From: Heliopora coerulea
Taxonomy: Eukaryota; Cnidaria; Anthozoa; Scleralcyonacea; Helioporidae
NCBI GenBank assembly: GCA_030142905.1
Contig: JASJOG010000034.1
Span: forward strand, 1,479,001 to 1,543,000
Direction of reading: 5' to 3'
DNA: 64,000 nt
Of this stretch, positions 1-12,448 are shown in pieces. The notes below the pieces were generated by a model. It saw nothing but the letters and a program-made list of their open reading frames with translations. It searched no databases and was not told the origin of the DNA. Position numbers and translations under genes: made by a program. Position 1 is the first letter of the stretch; the number at the start of each line of letters is the position of its first letter.

Positions 1-1914
1 GTAAAGAACAAACAATTAAATAAAATAACTAAGTGAAAATTAATTATATTATAAACTAAAACTATGTGGCAACTAATCCTATCATAAATCTCTCTTGAGT
101 TATCGAAAGTCGGCATTTATCGAGCATAGTTTTAAGACTTATTTTATTTCAAAAGCCTTAGGTGGGAAGATGGTATGTACACAGGTTATTACTCGCCAAC
201 TTCTTCTTACACGCTTCTGTGACTAAAAATTTGCGATGTCCTCAGCTGAAGTCAAATCCACGACTTTTTGCTTCTGGGATAATTCTTTCACTAACCATAA
301 ATGATGTTAGAGAAATATAAATGTAAAGCAATGTTTCGGTAGTTGTTTATGGCAAAAGTTGAACGGTTGTGTACTGCCAAAAATATGTCGATGAGAAACT
401 AGCGTTTGCAGCCAAGGTTTTCCATCACTTTCTCGTCCATGTATTTTTGGCTGCACACAGTCTTTAAACTTTTGCTCGTCTGTCAAGTAAACAGGTTCAT
501 TGTGTCGCTCATTGTGTTGGCGTGTTCATCATCACAAGATTCCTTTTCTAAACAAAGCCACGTTTCTTAGCCGATTTCATTACAACATATAATCAAAAAG
601 TTAGTTTATCCCACAGAAACTGTGCACCAGTGGTAATCAAATAAAGCATGAAGCTTTATTCCCGTCCTGCCTATTTTGTTCGCATGATCAAGATGAACAT
701 GATCGAAATCAGCTTTTAGGATATTACATCACAACTTCGCCCATACAAAAAATTTGGGCAATGTGTGTTTATCCTGTGCGCGCTTGCGCAGCAGAGGTAC
801 AGTAATCGGTTTGTCTGTCATTTTGTTGGTCTTCAGCGCGAAACTCTGCGTATGAGGTTCAGGTTTCGTCGCCGAACGGTACATCTGTTCCATCAAGTAC
901 TTCTTGTCTTTGTCGTATTTTCATCCGGCAAATTTACCGGGATACAATCTTGCAGTTCGTCATTCTGTTCATTCTTCTTGATCTACTTCTCCATTTTCGG
1001 TTCGTTCTTTTTCTTATACCATTCCATTTATCCTATCTTAGTAACTTTTTTAGATACTGTTATTAGCGTAATTATGTAATGGTTCTAAAATTATCGTGTA
1101 AAACTGCTGAGTCTTTACGGCGAAAAAATCTCTACCATGCGTCATTTCCGCGATAGTCAATCTGTTTTCGGATAATATGTAATGGTTTTAAAATAGCCTT
1201 GTTTACTGCTGAGTCATTGTAACAAAAGCATCTCAAATGTTCGTCATTTACGGAACACATATTCTCGAATGTTCCTTAGATAAATTTCTGAGATGATGCG
1301 GAAAATTGCGTAAAGTTTTGTTTGAATTTCCTGACTTGGTTGAGATCTTGACTAATTGTGCTGCAAATCTAGAAGCCTTAGTTGCAAATTACCAAGAAAT
1401 GTGCAAATGGTTGTGGGAATTTTGCAGAGTTATTTCAAAACTTCATCGTACTTACTTCCTCTTTAGGGCTTTGCTGCTGCACGTTGCTTCCACTCGTTCA
1501 CTACAAAATCTCCTTTTTTTATCTTTCTCTCTGGTAAAATTTCTTTCCTAAAATACGAAGAAATCCTTCTAATTTTCCTCCCAAATCTTGTGCCCTTCGG
1601 CACATTGGAAAAAAAATTTTTTCATATTGCAAGAAGTGGATGAGCATGTATATTTGTCATATACAGTAGCATATTTCTAATTTAATGCTAGTTGCTAATG
1701 AAAGTAAATATAGCCTTACGTTTAATTCTATTTCATGTTTGTAATGAGTAATTTTAATGTAGTTTCGACTACGAATTACTCAAAGAAAGTTCTGATTCTA
1801 TAATAATTAATATTAATAATATGAGGATTATTTTTGAAGTATATATTGAAGCATATTTCATATTGTGTATTAGCCTTCCCAGCAAGTGAAGTCATTTGTG
1901 AGGTGCCTCTGTCC
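1..1914. other. Non-coding stretch, no gene recognised
   Basis: I see no exon with convincing splice borders or family resemblance on either strand. The open frames around 765-1079 and 1306-1551 (+) are rich in Phe, Leu and Ser from T-rich DNA and do not resemble a protein family. Confidence 0.4.
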
Positions 1915-2095
1915 TAGTGGCGTAACGGGAGGCCCTTAGGAAATTTTCGTTCGGGGGCCCCCGTCACCTCCTTAGTATAAACATATATTTCAAGACTTTA
2001 ATCTCAGTTGTTTTTACAGAATCATAGGGGGCCCCTTAGACGTCGGGGGCCCTTAGGAGTTGCTCTAACCCTGACCATAGTCCGTTACGCCACTG
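1915..2095. mobile_element. hAT-type MITE with 8-bp target duplication
   Basis: The ends are inverted copies of each other (TAGTGGCGTAACGG on the left, CCGTTACGCCACTG on the right). The element is flanked by an exact 8-bp direct repeat, CTCTGTCC, at 1907-1914 and 2096-2103. An 8-bp duplication with CAGTGGCG-like ends is the hallmark of hAT transposons. The interior is GGCCC-rich and has no coding capacity, so it is a non-autonomous copy. Confidence 0.85.
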
Positions 2096-2551
2096 CTCTG
2101 TCCTGCCATTTTAAGGTCAAGTCAGTGTAGCAGGTCTCATTACTAAGATTCATAAACACTCGTATGGTTTAGATATTACAATTATTTTTAGGCAATTAAT
2201 TATAGTAGGAGTAGTGACATAAAATTAGTGCAAAGAGGGCAAGTTTGTAGTGATAACAGATTGTTACCTCCTTGACACCATTATACTTCAAGAACTGCTT
2301 GCTCTCGAAGCTGGTTTTCAAACATTGGAATCTCAATTTGTTTGACAACATATTTTTCACTTGACCTCTTAGCTTTTCTTAATTCACATCTTACCTGGCT
2401 TTTACAAAAGGTGTCAAATATTCAGATACAACAAAAAAGTAATCATATAGGAGATGTAGTATTGGGACATAAATCTGTAGCTACTCAGGAAATTTGTCAC
2501 CAGAAGCATGGTAGGCAAGGTTTGAACTTGCTTATATATTCAGCATGTATA

Positions 2552-3462
2552 TGCAGTGGAACCTGTATATAACGGCCCTGTATTAAGCGGCCAGTTTTTA
2601 AAGTCCCGAATTTTTGTCCATACAATCACTGTGTCACCTTTATTAAGCGGCCACTCTTTAGCAGTCCCATGTTTGTCTTTCTTTCGTCTTTTTACCAGTA
2701 CTAAGCGGCCACGCTTGAACGGAAATCTAAAGCCACATGTCATTTCACGCGGTATTTTAGTATTTGATTGCGTTTAAGAAGCGACCCGTCATCACTACAG
2801 AAATGAGAAGGCTAATTCCAGTCATTATGGTTAATCTTCTCCAGATGTCCACAATGAGCTGTAGTACAAAATCACGGTACGCAAAAATATTGTTCGTTTC
2901 GAATCTGCTTCCCTCTAGCTCTACTTGAAATTCCTCTTTAGCTAACTTGTCCTTGAGCCACGTGGTTGAGAAGTCGCCTCCAAACGTATACTTGCACGGG
3001 GCTTCCAGGCTATGACCTCCACCATTGTTAACGCACTAGCCGTTTACAGTAGCTTTCCCGTCGTTTGTTGTTTTGAATTTTATTGCCTACAGTGCCACTT
3101 CAGCAAGATTTCTGTTTCATCTGCATGTTGATCGTAAGAACTATGAAAAGACGGAATGAGGTGTATTTCGCTATGAACTGTAAGTCATGGAAATACTGCA
3201 TAGTAGAGCAAAGGAGAACTGATTGTACCTTTACATAACTTTGCGCTTATTGCACCGCTAGAATTACAAGTAAGCAACTTTGTTGAAAATAAAGATCGCC
3301 TGAAAGACCGTTGATTGTCTTATCGTTTGCTTGAATTAAGTGTTGTACGATACGCTATTAAAATTGACATTTGACCACGCCCAGTGAGTATTTTTAGTGA
3401 CCCTGTATTAAGCGGCCTGTCTCTAAAGTCCCGAGGGTGGGCGTTATATACAAGTCCTACTA
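2552..3462. mobile_element. pogo/Tigger-like non-autonomous element
   Basis: The left end (2554 onward, CAGTGGAACCTGTATATAAC) and the right end (near 3440-3462, inverted GTATATAACG with AGTAGGACT) are inverted copies. Subterminal 'TATTAAGCGGCC' and 'AAAGTCCCGA' motifs occur at both ends in opposite orientation (2580-2615 and 3402-3434), and further AAGCGGCC copies lie near 2643 and 2702. Such CAGTGGAACC ends are typical of pogo/Tigger relatives of Tc1/mariner. There is no transposase frame. Confidence 0.6.
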
Positions 3463-4016
3463 TGTTAGCAAATCACTTCAGTTTCAAACAAATGAATACG
3501 ACGAATATAACCTCTACTTTTCCAGAGTGAGAAATGAGTTCAAGAACGACGTAATAGCTGGGTTTTTTTAACCAACAACGAGCTGCTTGAGGTCAGACTG
3601 ACTTCCTCCAGTTTTTCCTTATGCATTAATTCGCGGAGTATCAAATATGAAGATGTGGCTTATCTACAAAGAACATAGCTTTCTAAGTGTATATAGCATT
3701 ATCAACTTTTATACCATAATATGTACATGAAACAATATATTCTGAATGTTGAAATGACAGTTTAAATGTATTTCTAGCTGAAATTTCCTCAGCAAGTCTT
3801 AAATTATCATATGGAAGTGCTGTATGCTGAATTCTGTACTGCCAAGGTTTATAATTAGTACATTCGCATTCACAATAGACCAGCACCATAAATACTAGAT
3901 CATGTCATTTCATCATAGCCTGAACTTCATTCTTTTGAATGCTATTCAAAAGGGACAATTGTTGATAACACAGGGTAAAACTAAGAAGAATTTGTATCAA
4001 TCAATGGGTCACAGTA

Positions 4017-6553
4017 TTATGTTTCTGTTGGCTCTGATTGTGAACCCTGAGCTCTCTTCTTTTCATATTCATTTAACAAGTTTACAGCCTTCTTCATTTG
4101 CTCTCTTTCTTTGTAACGTTTGTATGAGCAGATTTCCCTGCAAATGAACACAGAAAAAAGGCTATTTTGGTTAATCAATTACATGATGCAAAGCAAAAAC
4201 AAACTAAAATTGGGCACCTAGTTTTTGAATATTTATGTGTGGCACCATGTAAACCTTAGCACATTCAAACAGCCTGTATTGACTACAGAACTTGCATGGC
4301 TAGTGGGTTCACCCTGAGAGGATTGTTTATCAAATTGTGTGCAAGTAGGGATGGTCACAACACCACTGTACTGTTCTCACAACAGTGTTACTGGACTATA
4401 TATTGGTCAGGGGGGTAGAGAGTTTGTAGCTGTAAAGTACCAATGAAGTGCTAGTTTAACTGGAACCCCAAATCAGTTATAGGGGTTATTGCACACCATT
4501 AATGTTGAAATTTAGTTTGCAATCATGCAGTTCTATCGACAACCTGTAAATAGCAGTGATCAGAGACAAAAGATCATCAGATTTATAAAACAGGATATTT
4601 AAGAACTCCCTGGATCATTCATACCAATGTGCAGTAAAATATCAAATACTTTGATACCAACCTACCCCATGTGCAAGATGGTATGGGCATGACAAAATTA
4701 TATTTTCCTTACAATAGGAGTCTGAAATGTCACTGGAGTTGCAGCTAATTCTTTTAGTCAAAAAAATTTTAATCCATTAAACAGGGAACTTACCATGATG
4801 CCAAAGAAAGCAAAGCAAATGATCCAACAGCATAATCACAGGATTTCCTCACTTTTCCTGCAGTGTGGATAGTTGTGGTTATTTTGTAAGGTACATTACA
4901 CTATTATCATAAAACTACAGATAGCTACAGAAATTAATTTTTGACCGTTTATTGATGGTCAATCTCCTATTCATAAAATTGCCTGGTACTAGCCTGAGTA
5001 AAATACTAAGAGGTGTCACCATTTGCAAATAGTTAAAGAGATAGTCTTTAACTCTGTTCTGATGCTAGGTCTCCAATTGATGACTAAAATCATCTGGTGT
5101 TAGCCAGAGTACAATGCCTAGAGAGCATCACTATCTGGACAGTTAAAAATTGTTTAAGAGCAAAAATGCATTTGGAAGAAATAGGAAGGGTTTTTTTTTT
5201 TTAGTTTAATAATATCTCATCTCATCTCACCTCACAGATTCTTAGGTTTTTAAAACATGCAAATTAGGTGCATTATGATGTCAATAATTTTACTCCATGC
5301 AAACCAAATAAAATTTGAAAAATTGGGAATATCTCTGAATATAAACCATAGAAATCTTTTAAGCTTTGTATGTTTGGGGTAATAAGTAACATACACTTCC
5401 AAGAGCAACTTATGGTGTTGCCATGAAAATTACTTGGTCCAGTGTGGAGTACATGACATCATCAGGTACCTCGTTTGCATGTTTTAAAAACGTAAATATT
5501 CATGGACTGAGAAGAGATATTAAGAATGCTGTTCTTTTTTATTTCAAAGGTGTTGGCAAATGAGGTCAAAATTGGAAAGATGATTTGGGCACTAATGCAG
5601 TTTTGCACCTCAACCATATAAATGCAAGTAACATAAGTAAATTATATATATATATATCATTTGGCAGTTTATTACCTGGAAATTACACTGATACCAAGAT
5701 ACCAACCATTCACTGCAAACATGCATTATAGCCTTAAAGAACATCCCTGTTAATTGGCACCATGTTTGAATGTTTCTTTGTACTTCTTCAAAAATGTGTA
5801 TAAACCCAAAGGTTAGATTAGGGTTAGCGTTAAGATTTGGGTTAAGATTTGGGTTTATACACATTTTTGGGGACTTTTACAGAGCAAGGAAACAATGGAG
5901 AGGGACCATACTAAAATTGTAGATAAATCCATAAAGTTTAGGGTCTTGAGCTCTCGGTTCATTGTTGACACTCACGAACTTCAATGTGTCTGTTTTTCTG
6001 GCTATAATGCCTCATGTTTGGAGTGAATTCTTGAAATTACTGTATCACTGTTATCTCCAGGTAAGAAGCTGTCGACTGATATGTGATTTACCTTCGTCAC
6101 TTGTATTTATATGGTTGAGGTGCGAAACTGCATTAGCGCCGACGATTTGTTGGTTCTAGTGGCATAATACAAGTCTAGTATTGCATAATACAAGAACGTT
6201 ATTTCTAAGCCAGTTTAATGATGGAAAAAAAATTTATCCTTCGAGGAAAAATTTAAGTATAGAATTTCTCAAAGAAGAAGAAAGAACACAAACCAAAAAG
6301 CAAACAATGCGAGGATTAGCTACTAACTTGTTTTGAGAAAAACCAGGCCACCTACAAGTATTCCCGACGAAATTCCTAATATTAAAGATTCTCTTGCACA
6401 CGGAGTTTTTTGTATATCTAGCCCCCATTTCCACTGTTGGAGAGAAAAACAAAAAAGATAATCTGATTTGTCACTCCTTATTTCAAAACAGAAAAACAAA
6501 CTGGTTAATGTTTAGTCCACCTTCAGTTCCTTTACATTCTCGTCGTCCGCCAT
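4017..6553 (-). CDS. COX20: COX20, cytochrome c oxidase assembly protein (4 exons, complete)
   Basis: COX20 is a mitochondrial inner-membrane chaperone that helps insert the COX2 subunit of complex IV. Exons, 5' to 3': 6553-6521 (M1, ends phase 0), 6433-6328 (phase 1), 4857-4794 (phase 2), 4137-4017 (stop TAA). Phases match at every junction and give 107 residues; human COX20 is about 118. Recognisable family signatures are TPCARES near residue 21, the first membrane segment (ILGISSGILVGGLVFL), a basic loop followed by KSCD as in the human RRSCD, and the second membrane segment (YAVGSFALLSLASW). These precede a Lys/Glu-rich matrix tail. The start is the first ATG of a short N-terminal exon with GGC ATG-like context (ACATGG) and strong downstream phase agreement. 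The gene lies on the same strand as the discoidin gene upstream, about 1.2 kb apart. Exon sequences are seen directly; the identity rests on family resemblance. Confidence 0.92.
5078..5125 (+). repeat. Copy of the dispersed hairpin repeat (TCTGGnGTTAGCCAGA)
   Basis: One of about nine copies in this window of a short repeat: (GACAAG)TAAAATnnTCTGG, a 4-base loop and GCCAGAGTAAAAT. It lies in COX20 intron 2. A degenerate neighbour occurs at about 4975-5010. Confidence 0.55.
5790..5868. repeat. 21-bp perfect inverted repeat around TTAGGG-like DNA
   Basis: The arms 5790-5810 and 5848-5868 are perfect reverse complements. The 37-base loop holds degenerate TTAGGGTTA / TTTGGGTTAAGA units. It is in COX20 intron 2 and reads as a small fold-back element. 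Confidence 0.7.
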
Positions 6554-7630
6554 GTTTACTTTTCAAGCAGGGACCGCATTACTGAAGGAATGGTGGCTCA
6601 TAATCTTAAGGTGACGCAAATCAATGAAAGCAGAAAATTGCAGTTTAGCAATTTTATTTGAATGTAAAATTGTAAATTAGTGACATCACGCATGTAATTT
6701 CTATGAGCTAGAGAATCAGTCTTCCACTAATATTAATTACAAATATTACATGTTGACAAACTCCAAACTTATGAGTTATGAACTAAAATGGCGGGATAAA
6801 TTAAATAGAGCTGGTGAAGCCATTGTTTCCGAGAAGAATACGGATAACTGATGAAAACCATTGGCATGGCTGACAGTTTTTGGATGTTTGATTGAAACTG
6901 CGGTTGAGCGTTAATGGTAGGTATTTGACCAAATCTAAACCCACGGACACAAACTGATTTGTGGGATTTCTGGTATTTTTGCTTTACATTTTTGAAATCT
7001 AAATGCAGCAAAGCGGCAGTTACTGTCAAAAAATTTGGAAAAAATGAGGACTGTAAAATATTTGCATGAGAAAATTGTTTACTAAGTCACAAAACCGAGA
7101 AAAAACTGCTTCCACTGTTTCTGTTTGCCAGCATTAAAATCCACACATTTTTCTGCTGGCGTCTTGAGCCATGGTTAAATACCTCAATATCTATCAGAAT
7201 TTGCGAGAGGACAATGTACATTGCAAGAAGATTTCAATTTCAGGTCTTTTAGAAGGATTTCTGGCATTTTGTTTGATTTTTATGGCTAAATCACAGAAGT
7301 CGCAAACTGTCCCCATCTTCCCTCTCTAACGTCGAACCAGTATAGATAAGACAACAATAAGTGTAGAAACCTGAGATAAAACGTTGGGTATTACAATTAC
7401 AGCTTCGTGATTTGGTATAACAATAAAAAATGACAAATTTTGATCCAAGTGCTAACTTACGGAAACAGGGTGTAAATAGGTCCATGATCCACACCTCAAT
7501 TCGCAATTTCACTTGTCCGTCATATCTTTTTTGAGATCAAAATCCAACAAACATTAAATAAAACTTGGCCACATGTGGCCCCTAGAAATGGTTCCAAAAA
7601 AGGTCTGGTTCATGGAGGCTAAATTCTTAG
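6554..7630. other. Region between COX20 and the discoidin gene
   Basis: This should hold the COX20 promoter (just above 6553) and the end of the discoidin gene's 3' UTR. No exon was recognised. The minus-strand open frames at 6769-7029 and 7291-7512 lack family resemblance. Confidence 0.35.
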
Positions 7631-7636
7631 TTTATT
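7631..7636 (-). promoter_or_regulatory. Poly(A) signal AATAAA of the discoidin gene
   Basis: AATAAA on the minus strand, about 155 bases after the stop codon at 7789-7791; it is the first canonical signal downstream. Confidence 0.5.
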
Positions 7637-7788
7637 TTTTCTTTGGTTATAATTTTTTCATTCTTTACTGCAAGAGATCATTAACGTGGTGTTTTCTCTA
7701 GTTGTCACCTATTATTTTTACCATGCAAAAGTTTATGTGTTAATCAAGCGAAATTTGGCTGGAAGATGACGCGGTTACAACGTAATTC

Positions 7789-10700
7789 TCACGCGGCGTA
7801 GACGGTCCAAGATGCAATCATTCGGTCGTTGCTGTTTTCAGTCTTCACAAGACCTTCTGGTGTTGCTGCAAGTGATGAAAAATTCAGAGTTTAACATAGT
7901 GCTTCGAACGCGTGTATAGGGGGTGGGGATAACCTTCCCCTTTCTGGGTCGAAGGACTGCTTCTCTCACTGATACATTGTAGCAGATTTGTATACAGCTG
8001 TCTCTAGGGAAACTCTGAAAATGCCGTATCGCAGCTCCAAAAGCTCAAAAGTCTTCCAAGGACGAACTCTTGCCACGAACTCTTTTATGAAAAAAAAAAA
8101 AGTTAAAACCTAAACCACAAACAGATTACCCTACTCAAGTGCGTATGTGCAACAGGGGTAGGGTAATCAATGGCTTACGTCAGTCTATCTGTCTTTCTGA
8201 AATAAAAATGGAGTGCTGCGTAGGCAATGTGGAAATCGAAGTGAAATAATCAGAAAGGTTTGAGTACTGCCAAAATGTGAGAGTAGTTATCTAACGTTTC
8301 GAGCGAAGGCCCTTCGTCAGAGAGAAAAAACGAAGGGCCTTCGCTCGAAACGTTAGATAACTACTCTCACATTTCGGCAGTACTCAAACCTTTCTGATTA
8401 TTATCTGTCTTTCTGCAAGTCACGCGAGGCTCTAGGATTCGGATGCACGTGGTATATGAACTTCATCAGCGCGCTTTCATGGAAATGCTTGATCATGGTA
8501 CGAAAGCGTGGCTCGGGCCACATTTCTCTTTGTAAGATCGGTATTCTGTATTTGGGAGCTTGGAGATATTCATGGATGATCGTTGGACGGCTTGGACGTT
8601 TCACTTTGTGTTTTTCACTTGTGGGGTGCTCGTAGCACAGTGGTAGTGCACGTGTCTCTCACCAATGTGACTAGGGTTCGATTCCGGCTCCGTGCGGTTA
8701 TCTGATTAAAGTTACCTTGGTCACATGTGAGAAGAGTGTTGTCCAGTTTGACTCTACCAAGCATCGCAGGTTTTCTCCGGGTAGTCCAGTTTCCTTCTGT
8801 AGTAACACTGGACCCATGAGAGGTGGCACTCACTGGACCTCTAGGGAGAACAGCTCAGGTAGCTGATAGGGTTATCCAGTATAAACGAAGGCATTTTACT
8901 TTACCTTTAGTTTGATGAACGTCCAGTGATCATCCATTTGTGTTTATTCAAGCATGAGTAACGAGTTTCAGAGTGATCCGTAAGTTATGTTTCTAATATC
9001 TTGAGGGAGCACCCGCTGCCAGTCACATTAACTTACCCACATAAGTAACGCTATCCACGGTTACAGCTGTTTCAGATAACTTGTCCATAGGATCGCCATG
9101 CACAGGCACTAAGGGAATGATTGTTGGTAAAGTAAGTCCTCCAGCATCACGGACACTAACCCAGTCGTCTTTGGAAATCATTCGTACGTTACGCGGTCCG
9201 TCCAATTCCATGTACACATCCACATCAGCTGTGGTCAGTCCCAAGCCATAGATCTTAGATGAAACCGGATCAAAGCCGATAACGTTTAGAACACGAGGGT
9301 CAATCGCTGAGAGTAGAAACAACAGAAGTAGACCGTGAATATTCGAACGTGCAATGCTGTGTTTTTTGTTGAATTGTTGAGCGAGATATGTGAAATGAAA
9401 TCTTTATTATAAAGTGCGGTCGTCCATAGAGCAATTGTGCAAGAACCACGGTGCATCATTTTACACGCAAAACCTCAACGAAACTTAATTATGTTGACAA
9501 AAGAGAATCGAGGCTGCGAGGGTATAAAAATGACCTAACCTTTAACGTCTCCTGACCGTACTTTTCTTTAAAGCTTACTCTAACTAAGAATGATCCTAAT
9601 TTTTCCCACATCCTTGGCAACTCATCCTCGTTTATACTACACGTTTATGCTTTGTAGTAATTGCTGCGACATTCCATGCGAAGTTGCACCGCATGTGCAC
9701 AGCTTAAACTGTAACTGCAAAAACTATCAAATCTATCTATTGTAAATGTACTTATCTGGACATTTTTATTGTAAATAGATTAGATAGTTGTAGTGTAGGT
9801 TCTTATTTGTAGCACACGGCCCTTTGAAAATCAGATTGCTGGAAGACAACCGTGTTTAAACAAGTGTAAATAAACAAACAAACATATAAATAAATAAATA
9901 AATAAATAAATAAAATAGTTTCGTGACAATTGCAGCCAGTAAGGTCTCTCGAGATCTTCTCTTTTTTCACGACGTAAGTTGCTTGTGAAAAGTTTATCTT
10001 CGTGTTGGGGCCTTAACAACGTTATTCTGGTTATCACCTGAAGATTTTACTTTGGTTAACAGCGGACAGTTTCTGTCTAGCTAACACAAGACGATGTTAT
10101 AGCCGTCAACGGATAACATCTTGGCAGAACAAAGTCAAAGATTTTAGTAATGTCCAAGACATCAAGTACTAACCTTGCCACTGTAGTCCGCCATCTGAAC
10201 TAGAGTAGCAGTTTGTCTTTGCTTTTGTCCTGCAATAATATCAAAATTTAAATTAAATGATAGGTATGTACAAAAACGATTGTAATAAATAAATAAATCT
10301 AGCAGTAAGGTTCTCCAAAACAACAGCTATGAAAAAAGGCATGTCATCGTGATCGACGCTTAGAATGTGAGAGACTAGGCAACATCGTCGAAAAATGACC
10401 TATTCTTTCAAACGTTTGCTGAAAGAACTTCCGAAAATTAAGCTAGCAACCACAACGCGCGTTTTAGCCGCAGGCAGCCCTGCGAAGTTAAAAAATTCAA
10501 AGCAGTTGTACAATACTAAAATAGAGTATCACAAAACAAGAGATAAAATAATGATGAACTTACCTATCTGGGTAGACATTACACAGAATCAACATGTTGA
10601 CGACAGCGATAAATCCCCGTTGATATACCTGATCTATTGAAAGGAAAATATACGAAAAGGTTAAGTGTTGCGGGAAATCTTAGAAAAAGACGAGATATCT

Positions 10701-12416
10701 GTTACACGTTAGTAAATCCAGGTAGGATTGACTTGAGATAGACCGTCTCTGCAATCAATCAGAGAAATCACCTCTTCCATGGATGAAGATCTCTCATAAA
10801 AATACTTTAAACGGGTTGACCCAATAAGCTGGGTCAATTCTTGTCAACAACCCATGCTTGGGCACGCCCATGTGTGAACCACACAGTCCGCGGACAGGAC
10901 AGGAGGCAGTGACGATTAGAGATGATTATCCTAAATGGCGAGGACTTTCGCTCTCCGGTCAACTAATCATTGATCATTGCTGTAAAAATCTCCTAATTTT
11001 CTGATAACAATTGCTATTTTAAAAGCCATAAATTACTTTCCCTGTTACTTGACTACGAAAGAAAGTCAATACATTGTACAATACATTTGATCACAAGAAG
11101 TGACAAATCACAAATGTTTTTTCCAGCGGAAGGAAATAAAAACAAAATTCATTCTCACAGGAGAGCAGTGTTGCATGTCAAGTAAGTTGGCGGATGAGGT
11201 GAAAACGCAGGAAAATATAACAAATGACTGGACACTTATTTCCATCCTCGTATTGACTCCACCACTTACTTGAGTCATTCTTGTCGCTTCAGAAAAATTA
11301 CACAGTTTGTATATTTCTTAGTTTTACAAACACGGAAGTTCAAACGCCCAGATTAGTGATTAGTAGTTTGCGAGACCATTTTTCTCCGTCAGAAAAAAAG
11401 TTATTGTCAACAAAAACGTGCAAAAGTAACGAGTTACAAGTACAACGTTGCTTTTCTAAAGGTCACTTATGAGTTGTCAATATGATACAACACACTCCTG
11501 TTTTGCATCAACTTTTCGTGCTATTTTCTCGGCTGAAATTGTTGGACGTATTTGTATCATAAGTATTTTACAATATTCGCGTCGGTGTTTTGTCGGACAT
11601 ACATCCTTCGGCTCGTGCTTGTAGATCCATCACAGCATCGCCGTTCATGTCGTAAATAGTACTTACAACACTGTATGTGATAGCAAGTGTTTACACGACA
11701 ATGATTACTGGGATTGCGATTGGCATAGGATTCAATCGTGATCTCAGTCCAGATAAATCCATTGCGTCTAAACGGGGTATTAAGCTACAAGTTTGTCTCT
11801 ATTGATAATTGTTGCTAATATCGTGTATAATGGAAAAGTAGAATGGCTTACAGGTCGGAGTATCTGTATTGTCGATGCAACCAAGAAGCCTAATAAACAT
11901 TGCGGTACCAGCAATGCTTTGCTTCTGTGGATGAATGCGGAGGTACCGGGCTCTGATTTCAGGTTGGAACACAGTAAGGGCAAAGCTGAGACCATCCTTG
12001 TTAGCTTCAAACTCCTGCGAACAGACGGTATGATAAATGTTAAGGCTTCTTCTCTTTACAGAAGGCTTCATGACCGGGAATATTAGGCAGGTGGTGATGC
12101 ATGCAACAGGTGGTGAATCTAACCCGCTTTTACCGATTCGTGTTTGTTTATATAACAGGATGGAATAAGGCAGACAAAACAGTAAAAATTCTTGGTAATA
12201 CTGCAACCTCGAGCTGGTGTCACAGCCCTGACTATAGTTCAGACAGTATCTGTGAATATGTATGTACACGTTCAGGGGTTGGGGTACATGTGTGCATAGT
12301 GACTTCATTGCTTTGTCTCCGTGATCTCACCTTTGATTCTCAAGGGTTTCTGCGTAGTGATGTTTGTAGTGTGATACGCAACATCAGGCCGACATTTAAT
12401 TTTTTCTTTCTTTTTT

Positions 12417-12448
<32 letters not shown>

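Noticed and set aside
8622..8700. tRNA gene
   Set aside because: Both polymerase III boxes are present, but stems do not pair and a SINE body follows that recurs elsewhere.
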